NCBI GenBank assembly: GCA_031270335.1
Contig: JAISXV010000116.1
Coordinates: 1 to 34,654, forward strand
Direction of reading: 5' to 3'
Length of the DNA: 34,654 nucleotides
Source: Prevotellaceae bacterium
GTDB taxonomy: Bacteria; Bacteroidota; Bacteroidia; Bacteroidales; UBA932
Shown: piece by piece, positions 1 to 7,809 of the stretch
Numbering within the stretch: the stretch's first letter is position 1
How the letters are laid out: every line of letters begins with the position of its first letter
Made by a program: the position numbers and the translations under genes
Notes under the pieces: generated by a model
Databases searched by the model: none
The model's input: the letters and a program-made list of their open reading frames with translations, nothing else
Told to the model about the DNA's origin: nothing

Positions 1-2
1 AG

Positions 3-95
3 GTACTGCAACACATACCGCAAGAACAAATTTTGCAAGATGCGAAATTGATGCCTGCGTGGATTAAAAAGTTAATACAGAAATTATATGAATAG
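3..95 (+). CDS. C-terminal fragment (5' cut by window edge) of a probable AbiEi/DUF6088-type antitoxin
   Basis: Open frame from base 3: VLQHIPQEQILQDAKLMPAWIKKLIQKLYE*. It overlaps the next start (ATGAATAG). The C-terminus resembles DUF6088/AbiEi-like proteins encoded upstream of AbiEii; recalled similarity only. Confidence 0.5.
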   Translation, partial: VLQHIPQEQILQDAKLMPAWIKKLIQKLYE

Positions 96-338
96 TTTTT
101 TCAATCTGAATGATGCCGAATGAACGGCGTTGATTACACGCCTGATATTCGCCGCCGCATTTGCCTTGTCCCACCGCCGCAAGTCATTGACGATTGGCGG
201 CAGGATTACGAAAAAATGCAGGGGACAATGATTTATGGCGAATCACTGCCTTTTGACAAACTGCTCGCACGGATTGAAGAATTACAGGGAAGATTTAGTT
301 TTTCCGAAGAGAGGGATGTCCGAAGGCAATCCTGTTAA
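88..338 (+). pseudogene. AbiEii/AbiGii-type nucleotidyltransferase toxin, internally deleted remnant
   Basis: ATG at 88 gives MNSFFNLNDAE* (typical N-terminus). In another frame from ~120 comes the family-like C-terminus TPDIRRRICLVPPPQVIDDWRQDYEKMQGTMIYGESLPFDKLLARIEELQGRF. The nucleotidyltransferase core is missing. Confidence 0.6.
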
Positions 339-359
339 TCCTACAATCCTAATCGTATT

Positions 360-387
360 TTCATACTTCATCGTTCATACTTCATCG
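360..387. repeat. 14-bp direct tandem duplication TTCATACTTCATCG x2
   Basis: ttcatacttcatcgttcatacttcatcgttcaaac directly downstream of the permease stop. Confidence 0.85.
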
Positions 388-388
388 T

Positions 389-1222
389 TCAAACTGTATC
401 CATAAAACTTCGTTGTACCTTATTAAATACAACTATTCCCAATCCTAACACTATACACATAAACACAAAACTGTATCCTAACTGATACCAACTGAATATA
501 CCTGTACCCATTGTTCCGAACTTGAATGTTTCAATAATGGAAGTAACAGGATTCAGCGCTGCTATCCATTGCTTTTTAGGCGACAGTTCGCTCAGAGGAT
601 AAATAATAGGAGTAGCATACATCCACAATTGTACAATGAAAGTAAACAGGATGCTTAAATCCTTATATTTTGTTGTCATGGAAGAAGTAATGATTCCAAA
701 ACCCAAAGCCAGTCCGGCAAGCATAACGACTAAGACCGGAAGCAAAAGAATATATACATTGGGAGCTATTGTGGCTCCGTTTAGAATATAAAAAACATAA
801 ACTGCGACAAACAGCAGTAATTGTATGCTGAAAGTGAATAAAGCAGAAGTAACTGTACTCATCGGCATAATCAGGCGTGGAAAATAAACCTTCCCGAAAA
901 TATTCTGATTGTCGATGAAAGTAGTAGATGTTTTTGTTAAACAGATTGAAAAATAGTTCCATAAACAAATTCCCGCAAGATAGAACAAAGGCTGTGGTAA
1001 CCCGTCTGTAGAAATTTTGGCAATTCTTCCAAAAACTATCATGTACATAGCTGTTGTCAGCATCGGGTTAATAAAAAACCATAAAGGACCTAAGATTGTT
1101 TGTTTGTATTGAGTTATAATATCTCTCTTTACAAACATACGCCAAAGATCTTTATATTGGAATATTTCATGAAAATCTATGTCAAAAAGACTTGATTTGG
1201 GTTTAATTATTGTTTTTTTCAC
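389..1222 (-). CDS. ABC-2 type polysaccharide export permease (Wzm-like)
   Basis: 277 aa; LWRMFVKRDIITQYKQTILGPLWFFINPMLTTAMYMIVFGRIAKI...; multiple hydrophobic helices typical of the Wzm/RfbA permease family. Confidence 0.9.
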   Translation of the reverse strand: MKKTIIKPKSSLFDIDFHEIFQYKDLWRMFVKRDIITQYKQTILGPLWFFINPMLTTAMYMIVFGRIAKISTDGLPQPLFYLAGICLWNYFSICLTKTSTTFIDNQNIFGKVYFPRLIMPMSTVTSALFTFSIQLLLFVAVYVFYILNGATIAPNVYILLLPVLVVMLAGLALGFGIITSSMTTKYKDLSILFTFIVQLWMYATPIIYPLSELSPKKQWIAALNPVTSIIETFKFGTMGTGIFSWYQLGYSFVFMCIVLGLGIVVFNKVQRSFMDTV

Positions 1223-1277
1223 TCACTATTTATTATTATTGTTTATATTCAATTAACAAAAATTTTGCTATAATAAT

Positions 1278-1718
1278 TTATTTTTTCACTTTCCAATAGC
1301 CCCCTTTATCGGGTCCGACGCGTTCCAAAAGACCTTGAGATTTTAGTTTGGAAATATTTTCTCGTATTTTTACAGCAGACATCCCAATAATACTTGCCAA
1401 TTCTTCTGATGTTATATATCGGTCTTTCTTTATATTATTTAATATTAATTGCTGTTTTTCTGTAACCTTTTCTGTAACTTTTTCTGTAACCTTTTCTGTA
1501 ACCTTTACATTTTTTGTGCGTTGTGTAGTTTTTCCGGTTATTTCGAAAGCAAATTTCAAATGACCTGTGATTGTTTGCATTGATTCATCAACTACATCGT
1601 ACAAGTTTCCATTAATCATTTTGTCGGCAATTATCCAGGAAGGAGTTTTGAATCGTCCAATATGTACATTATATAACTCAAGTTTCCCCCCTATTTTAGT
1701 TGAAAGAATTACATGTAA
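1278..1718 (-). pseudogene. Remnant of an AlbA_2-type ATP-binding transcriptional regulator with C-terminal winged helix
   Basis: The frame extends upstream of the track ORF as KLELYNVHIGRFKTPSWIIADKMINGNLYDVVDESMQTITGHLKFAFEITGKTTQRT, then goes directly to KNVKVTEKVTEKVTEKVTEK and a wHTH. The N-terminal part and the ATPase-like middle region are absent. Confidence 0.6.
1440..1505. repeat. 12-bp tandem repeat (TTTTCTGTAACC-like) encoding VTEK repeats
   Basis: ttttctgtaaccttttctgtaactttttctgtaaccttttctgtaacc. Confidence 0.85.
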
Positions 1719-1910
1719 TTAACAAAAATCTATTTTATGTAACAAAGTAATAAACAGGAAAATGTGTAAAAACACCGTTAACATTGATTATGTATTAATT
1801 GCCTTTCAGGCAATTAAAAATATACTCAATACTAATCATGTCTTTGTTTATTTTACTGTTTATCATTTGATTACTTCAAACAAATATTTGCTAATTCTAT
1901 GTAATTAGCA

Positions 1911-2050
1911 GCTACCGACATGTCCGGGATTTTCGTTCGCCGTTGTGATTGCTCGTCCGTAAGGATCCATCATCATCGTAAAGACGCAAAATTTTGCGTC
2001 TTTACAACAATAACAACGACAAAATCCCGTATGGATGACATGTCGGTAGC
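1911..2050. repeat. Nested imperfect palindrome (MITE/REP-like element or large terminator hairpin)
   Basis: Outer perfect 14-bp inverted repeat GCTACCGACATGTC (1911-1924) / GACATGTCGGTAGC (2037-2050); inner CGGGATTTT/AAAATCCCG arms; central perfect 28-bp palindrome GTAAAGACGCAAAATTTTGCGTCTTTAC (1978-2005). Confidence 0.85.
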
Positions 2051-2054
2051 AGGC

Positions 2055-3848
2055 TTAAAACTCAAATTTTTGAGAGAAGTTATTCATTCCCATTATCAGA
2101 AGTTTGTATATAGATTCGTTGAATATTATCATTTCCTTTTTGTTGACGGGATAATTGCCCAGCATCAGCGACTGTACATACAGGATGTTTATTACAGCCT
2201 CGAACATTGTGTCGTCGTCGAGGTCAGTCAAATCGTTTATCAACACATTATCTTTGTTGAAACACAATGTTGGCGTCAATTCTTCCTTTTTTTTGATAAA
2301 GCCGTGCAAAGTAGATGCAAACGGGTTTGACGCGTTGGCGAGATTACTGATATTCTTATTATTCAGCGCCTCGTCGTTAGCCACGTATATTGCGGGAGTA
2401 TCTTCGGGTTCAAACTTTTTTATCTGTGCTTTGCAATAGCATGATTTCAACACTTTGTTGGCTTTTTCTTCGAAAGCCATGAATTTTTGGTCGTTAGTAA
2501 CCGTTTCGCCGAGGTTGGACAAGATGTCCTGCGGAGTTATTTTTGTTATCACGACGTTCGGAAATACGATTGAAATCTTGCGAATCAAATCACTCTCAAA
2601 ACTGTACGCCGCATTAATAACCGTTTTACCCTGCGAGCCTGCGATACGTCGAATTTGCCGGAAATCGTCCATCGAAGGAGTATAGAATATTTCGTCGTTA
2701 TACGTTTTCAACGACTTGAAATTCAACATTCCCTTGTTTGTCTCGAACGGAATGTAATCGACAAACAGTTTCAGTAATTCCGCATCTTCGGCGGCAAGAG
2801 CTTTGATATACAAATGGTGCGTATTGATAATTGCCTCCAAGATATCTGTGTTTGTGATAGATAACAGTCGCAGATATTCTTTGAAAGCGGAATTAAGTTC
2901 TTTTTTCGCGTTTTTCAGATCTTCGTTATCCATCAACGATTCTCTGGAAGCGGTGGGTTTCAGCGCATTTGTGTTGATTACGCATTTGACGAACGATGCC
3001 CATTCGGGAAACAGATTGCCCGCCTGTTCGCAGAGGAACATTCGTTTCAGATATATCTTATGTTCCTTTGAACCAGTGAATTGTATCTTGTACGGCATGA
3101 TAAAGCCGACGCCTTCGATTTCGCCTGTCGCCGAACTCATCCTGAACACATCCAGGAAGTTGATGCTGAACGCCTGTTTGCCGTATTCCAGCAGTTCTTC
3201 TTTCGAGCTGTCGGGATTGAGCCACACGGGAAGACCTTTGATTAACAATTCACTGTCGTCGCCGGCGACTAAATTGATTTTTGTGGGTAAAGCGCCTCCG
3301 AAATACAGAATATTCTTTCTAAGTTCTTCTTTTTCAAACAGCAATTTCCATTCTTTTTTGGGATGAAGAATAATTTTTGTTCCCGGCGTCATTTCTTCTT
3401 CGATATGTTCGATGGTATATGTCCCGTCGGCTTTTCCACGCCAGCGTATTCCCTTGTGTCTCTTGTATAACGACCGTGTTTCGACGATTATTTCGTTGCT
3501 CACGACAAAACACGAGAGCAACCCGATTCCAAATTTGCCGATATAATCTTTTTCTAAAATATCGTCGCGTTTCGAACTTTGACCTATCACGGAAAGAAAT
3601 TTGTGAACTTCCTCTTCCGACAGACCGATTCCATTGTCTGCAAAGATTATTTCCGGATGTTTGTTGTTTACATAAACATTGATTTCGCCTGCAAACGATT
3701 CGTCGATACTTCGCCGTGCAGTTATCGCATCTATCCCATTTTGAAGCAGTTCCCTGACAAATACGTTCGGCGAACTGTATATGTGTTCCGAAAGCAATTC
3801 TATCATTCCTTTCAGATTAACTTGAAACAAATATGAATTATTTTCCAT
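2055..3848 (-). CDS. HSP90-family ATPase/chaperone (non-canonical HtpG-like)
   Basis: 597 aa; GHKL motifs ELLQNGIDA, FADNGIGLSEEE, IGKFGIGLLSCFVV; starts LFQVNLKGMIELLSEHIYSSPNVFVREL. Confidence 0.9.
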   Translation of the reverse strand: MENNSYLFQVNLKGMIELLSEHIYSSPNVFVRELLQNGIDAITARRSIDESFAGEINVYVNNKHPEIIFADNGIGLSEEEVHKFLSVIGQSSKRDDILEKDYIGKFGIGLLSCFVVSNEIIVETRSLYKRHKGIRWRGKADGTYTIEHIEEEMTPGTKIILHPKKEWKLLFEKEELRKNILYFGGALPTKINLVAGDDSELLIKGLPVWLNPDSSKEELLEYGKQAFSINFLDVFRMSSATGEIEGVGFIMPYKIQFTGSKEHKIYLKRMFLCEQAGNLFPEWASFVKCVINTNALKPTASRESLMDNEDLKNAKKELNSAFKEYLRLLSITNTDILEAIINTHHLYIKALAAEDAELLKLFVDYIPFETNKGMLNFKSLKTYNDEIFYTPSMDDFRQIRRIAGSQGKTVINAAYSFESDLIRKISIVFPNVVITKITPQDILSNLGETVTNDQKFMAFEEKANKVLKSCYCKAQIKKFEPEDTPAIYVANDEALNNKNISNLANASNPFASTLHGFIKKKEELTPTLCFNKDNVLINDLTDLDDDTMFEAVINILYVQSLMLGNYPVNKKEMIIFNESIYKLLIMGMNNFSQKFEF

Positions 3849-3918
3849 TTTCTTTATACTAACTTCCTTTAATAATGTATTTTTTAACTAAAAAACCTCC
3901 TATTAAGGTTGCGAAGAG

Positions 3919-3991
3919 AGCGGAAAACGAGATTCGAACTCGCGACCCCAACCTTGGCAAGGTTGTGCTCTACCAACTGAGCTATTTCCGC
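3919..3991 (-). tRNA. tRNA-Gly(GCC)
   Basis: Reverse complement GCGGAAATAGCTCAGTTGGTAGAGCACAACCTTGCCAAGGTTGGGGTCGCGAGTTCGAATCTCGTTTTCCGCT folds as a cloverleaf; anticodon GCC. Confidence 0.96.
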
Positions 3992-4038
3992 ATTATCAAT
4001 CCTAATACAATCCTTAATAAAAGGTACTTTTTTATTTG

Positions 4039-4111
4039 AGCGGAAAACGAGATTCGAACTCGCGACCCCAACCTTGGCAAGGTTGTGCTCTACCAACTGA
4101 GCTATTTCCGC
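4039..4111 (-). tRNA. tRNA-Gly(GCC), second identical copy
   Basis: Identical 73-nt sequence repeated at 120-bp spacing. Confidence 0.96.
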
Positions 4112-4213
4112 ATTATGTCAAAACAACTTTTCACTTACCTTGCGAAACAAAACACTAATAATCAACCGTTTTTGTGATACCGGCATCAACTTTCAGTGTC
4201 TCGTTTCACGCTG

Positions 4214-4244
4214 CAAAGGTAATACTTTTTTCTATTTCAGCAAA
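4214..4244 (-). promoter_or_regulatory. Bacteroidetes-type promoter for the tRNA-Gly pair (TTTG-N19-TACCTTTG)
   Basis: Plus-strand caaaggta 4214-4221 and caaa 4241-4244, with exactly 19 nt between. Confidence 0.7.
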
Positions 4245-4248
4245 TATT

Positions 4249-4962
4249 TTATGCTTTTTTCTTAACTCCATACCGTTCTGTCACGCTTTGGAAGATAGAA
4301 CACGACACCACGCCTGCGGTTTCCGTACGTAGCCGGTTACGACCTAAAGAGACGGGGATAACTCCCTTTGATATAGCCATTTCTATTTCCTGTTTAGTGA
4401 AATCGCCTTCGGGACCTATCATTGCCAAAGTCGGTTTGCCGGAGACGATTGTTTCTGCGAAGGAAATAGTTTTTTCTTCGCAGTAGGCAATACATTTTGT
4501 TTCTTCGGATTTCAACAGTATAAAGTCTTTAAATTCTGTCGCCTGGTTGAGTCTCGGGAAATTAAGGTTCAGCGACTGTTTCATTGCCGAGACTATGATT
4601 TTTTCCATTCGTTCGACATTCAGCGTCTTACGTTCCGAATGTTCGCTCAACAGGGGAGTAATCTCTTCGACGCCAATTTCCACCGCTTTTTCGACAAACC
4701 ATTCAAAACGGTCGATATTTTTTGTTGGAGCGATGGCGACGTGAAGAAATTCCGGACGTTTGTAAACCGGTTTAGTATCAAGGATATTAAGAACGCATTT
4801 CTTTTGACTGTCGTTAATAATTTTTGCTGTATAAATTTCGCCCGAACGGCTGAAAACATCAATGATATCGCCGGTGCGATGCCTTAAAACGCCGATACAA
4901 TGTTTTGATTCTTCGGAATTTAAAGCACAAATTTCATTCTCAATTATTTCAGTATAAAACAT
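4249..4962 (-). CDS. rsmE: 16S rRNA (uracil1498-N3)-methyltransferase
   Basis: 237 aa; FEWFVEKAVEIGVEEITPLLSEHSERK, MIGPEGDFTKQEIE, LGRNRLRTETAGV motifs. Confidence 0.95.
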   Translation of the reverse strand: MFYTEIIENEICALNSEESKHCIGVLRHRTGDIIDVFSRSGEIYTAKIINDSQKKCVLNILDTKPVYKRPEFLHVAIAPTKNIDRFEWFVEKAVEIGVEEITPLLSEHSERKTLNVERMEKIIVSAMKQSLNLNFPRLNQATEFKDFILLKSEETKCIAYCEEKTISFAETIVSGKPTLAMIGPEGDFTKQEIEMAISKGVIPVSLGRNRLRTETAGVVSCSIFQSVTERYGVKKKA

Positions 4963-4986
4963 TTTAATGTATAATAAAGTAACTTT

Positions 4987-5946
4987 TCAATCATAATTGT
5001 CCGTTAAAAGACGTTTCAGTACAACCTGAGCCGAGATAACCCTGTTTGCCGCTTCGGGTATGACTATTGATTGCGGGCTTTCGATAACTTCGTCGGTAAC
5101 AATCATATTCCGTCGCACAGGCAAACAGTGCATGAAATAAGCATTGTTGGTCAACGCCATTTTCCGCGAATCGACAGTCCAGGCTCTGTCTTTACTCAAA
5201 ATCTTTCCATAATTCGGGTCGTTGTATGCCGCCCAGTTTTTTGCGTAGATGAAATCGGCGCCCTCGAACGCCTTGTCCTGATTGTATTCGATTTTTGCTT
5301 TTCCCGTAAACCGTTTGTCAAGTTCGTAACCTTCGGGGTGAGTGATTACCAGCTCATAATCAGTTGCATTTATCCATTCTGCGAAAGAGTTCGGCACAGC
5401 CTGCGGCAGCGAACGGGGATGCGGCGCCCATGTCAGGACAATTTTAGGACGTTCGGTTTTCCTGTATTCTTCGATTGTAATCAAATCGGCGAAACTTTGC
5501 AGAGGATGCCTTGTCGCCGCTTCCATGCTGAAAACCGGTTTTCCCGAATATTGAATAAACTGATTCAGAATCTTTTCCTCATAATCGTCCTGTTTGTTTT
5601 CGAATCGTGCAAAAGAACGCAGTCCTATAATATCGCAATAACTGCCCATAACAGGAATAGCTTCAAGTATATGCTCCGGTTTGTCGCCATCCATAATCAC
5701 TCCGCGACCGGTTTCGAGTTTCCATGCTCCCTGATTCACATCCAGCACAATAGCGTTCATGCCGAGATTCAGCGCCGCTTTCTGGGTGCTTAATCTTGTC
5801 CGCAAGCTCGAATCGAAAAATATCGCAAGCAAAGTTTTGTTTTTTCCCAAAGCGTCGTATCGAAATACGTCTTTTTTTAACTCAAATGCCTCTTTTAAGG
5901 CAACATCGAGGTTCCCAATATCATTTACCGACGTAAAATGTCTCAT
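4987..5946 (-). CDS. argF': N-succinylornithine carbamoyltransferase (argF')
   Basis: 319 aa; FFDSSLRTRLSTQKAALNLGMN, GVIMDGDKPEHILEAIPVMG, SMEAATRHPLQSFADL, FMHCLPVRRN; Pro at residue 90. Confidence 0.93.
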   Translation of the reverse strand: MRHFTSVNDIGNLDVALKEAFELKKDVFRYDALGKNKTLLAIFFDSSLRTRLSTQKAALNLGMNAIVLDVNQGAWKLETGRGVIMDGDKPEHILEAIPVMGSYCDIIGLRSFARFENKQDDYEEKILNQFIQYSGKPVFSMEAATRHPLQSFADLITIEEYRKTERPKIVLTWAPHPRSLPQAVPNSFAEWINATDYELVITHPEGYELDKRFTGKAKIEYNQDKAFEGADFIYAKNWAAYNDPNYGKILSKDRAWTVDSRKMALTNNAYFMHCLPVRRNMIVTDEVIESPQSIVIPEAANRVISAQVVLKRLLTDNYD

Positions 5947-5968
5947 ATATATTATATGTATCTAATTT

Positions 5969-7696
5969 CTATTTTGCTAACAATTTTTCTCTGGCGTCGT
6001 TTTTGATTGTTTTCCTCCAAAACTCCGGTAACTGAGGCTGTTGCGGTGAAACAGATACTCCGGTAGGCGTGCGTAAAAACTCGCCGTTAGCTTCACGTTT
6101 GATATTACCGTCGATATATTTTACAAGCAGATAACGGTCTAATTCTTTCCACTGTTTGATTGTCGAAGCGGCTGTATTTACCGAAAAATCGGTTACAAAC
6201 TCAATTGACTTTTCTTCGTTTTCGGAATAGAGTTTTTTCGCATGTTCGTCGATAACTCCTACCATTTCAACGTATTTCGATTCGAGTTCTTCTTGCAGGG
6301 CGATTATGTCGGCGCTCATCACGTCGTAACGTAAATACGCAAAGTTAGTTACACGGTTGAAAACCCAGAAGGCGGCGTTATCGGAATATGTCAGCAAATC
6401 GCCGTTGCCTACCGCATACTCTTCCGGCACGCGCGTACTGCAACTGTATATCGGTGTCAGACAGGATGTCGAAGCGTCGTCGGCGCTGAACCACAATATC
6501 CCCGCCAAGGCTTTCGGCATATTGCTGCGACCTTCGGCAACAAACCAGAAACCTGTCTGTTGAGTGGCGATTGCCCGTTCGTGAACAAATTTTTCGCCGT
6601 CAACTTCCCAACTCATTGGACGCCAGCGATATGGCAACTTATACGGTCCTGCGCCGATGTCGGTTGTCATGTCCATTTTTGTACCTTCGTAATGGTCTCT
6701 CATCATTCTCGCCGTGTGTTCAAACGAAACTTTTTCGTCGGGCTTGATATATAGCGGCATCCGGTTTTCCAAATCGAAACCTCTTGCATATTCTTCATAC
6801 TTCCACATGTCGTTGTTTATGCTTTTGAAAAACGACCATACTCTTGCATCACAGGCTCTTGCGCCGCCGAAATCAAGAGGATTGTATATGTCCGAAAAAC
6901 TGAAATCTTCGTCTTTGCCGTTGTACAAACCGAGTTCACGCGCCGATTGTGCAACGTCGGCGGCATAAACCACTTCGACGGCAGGATTGAAGATTTTGTC
7001 TATTTCTTTAGATGATATCGAAGTGCTGCCGTTGCTCCACGGGAATGTCCGTATTCTCGCCTGATTAGCATGTGCGCACACGTATCCGTCGGGGATGCGA
7101 ACGGCTACCCATGCAGCGCCTTTGCTAAGATTTTTAGCAACTTTGCTTTTCGAATCTTGCTGAATCTTAGTCCCTTTACCGACCATTTCCAGAATCCAGA
7201 CTTCGTCGGGGTCGGCAATCGAAAACGATTCCCCACCGGAACAATAGCCATACGCCGCAACTAATTCCGTCATGACTTTGATGGCTTCACGGGCGTTTTT
7301 CGCTCTCTGCAATGTGATGTAAATCAAACTGCCATAGTCGATTATCCCTGTTGTATCGACTAATTTCCCGACGCCGCCGAAAGTCGTTTCGCCGATAGCC
7401 AGCGAATGTTCGTTCATGTTCCCGACAACACGGTATGTGTTTGACGCTTGCGGGATTTCGCCCAAAAATCTTCCCGATTCCCATTCGTAAACCTGAAGCA
7501 TTGTCCCTTCGGGATAACTTGCTGCCTGCCAAAAATACAATTCACCGTAAAGAGTGTGCGAATCGGCAGCGTAAGTGATAAATGTCGAACCGTTTTTTGA
7601 TGCTCCTTTCGTGATCAAAAAGTTGGTACACGCTATAGAAGGCATTGCAATACAGAGGTTTGCAGCCACAATCATTAATAATAATCTTTTATTCAT
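5969..7696 (-). CDS. C69-family (PepD-like) dipeptidase, secreted
   Basis: Likely start MNKRLLLMIVAANLCIAMPSIACTNFLITKGASKNGS; a signal peptide precedes the candidate nucleophile Cys. The track ORF extends upstream to 7750 but the downstream Met fits better. Confidence 0.9.
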   Translation of the reverse strand: MNKRLLLMIVAANLCIAMPSIACTNFLITKGASKNGSTFITYAADSHTLYGELYFWQAASYPEGTMLQVYEWESGRFLGEIPQASNTYRVVGNMNEHSLAIGETTFGGVGKLVDTTGIIDYGSLIYITLQRAKNAREAIKVMTELVAAYGYCSGGESFSIADPDEVWILEMVGKGTKIQQDSKSKVAKNLSKGAAWVAVRIPDGYVCAHANQARIRTFPWSNGSTSISSKEIDKIFNPAVEVVYAADVAQSARELGLYNGKDEDFSFSDIYNPLDFGGARACDARVWSFFKSINNDMWKYEEYARGFDLENRMPLYIKPDEKVSFEHTARMMRDHYEGTKMDMTTDIGAGPYKLPYRWRPMSWEVDGEKFVHERAIATQQTGFWFVAEGRSNMPKALAGILWFSADDASTSCLTPIYSCSTRVPEEYAVGNGDLLTYSDNAAFWVFNRVTNFAYLRYDVMSADIIALQEELESKYVEMVGVIDEHAKKLYSENEEKSIEFVTDFSVNTAASTIKQWKELDRYLLVKYIDGNIKREANGEFLRTPTGVSVSPQQPQLPEFWRKTIKNDAREKLLAK

Positions 7697-7722
7697 AACA
7701 ATAAATAATTGTAAATTTTGCG

Positions 7723-7751
7723 CAAAAGTACAAAATATTTTTAAAATCAAA
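7723..7751 (-). promoter_or_regulatory. Putative promoter (TACTTTTG -7 element) for the C69 peptidase
   Basis: Reverse complement TTTG...TACTTTTG directly upstream of the peptidase start. Confidence 0.5.
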
Positions 7752-7759
7752 AAATATCG

Positions 7760-7767
7760 TACCTTTG
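7760..7767 (+). promoter_or_regulatory. Putative -7 element TACCTTTG upstream of the ROK gene
   Basis: tacctttg located 43 bp upstream of the ATG at 7810. Confidence 0.5.
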
Positions 7768-7809
7768 AGCCGATAAATTTTTTAATTATTGACTTGAAAA
7801 TAGTTTATT

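Noticed and set aside
1911-2050. Invertible promoter (phase-variable switch)
   Set aside because: The enclosed DNA is itself palindromic and no convincing outward promoter or nearby recombinase gene was seen; kept only as a MITE/terminator-like element.
1920-2330. 136-aa plus-strand ORF over the palindrome
   Set aside because: Runs through the inverted repeat and antisense to the HSP90 3' end; no protein-like signature.
3884-4096. 70-aa ORF with repeated EHNLAKVGVASSNLVFRS
   Set aside because: Translation of the two tRNA-Gly genes; a classic spurious ORF.
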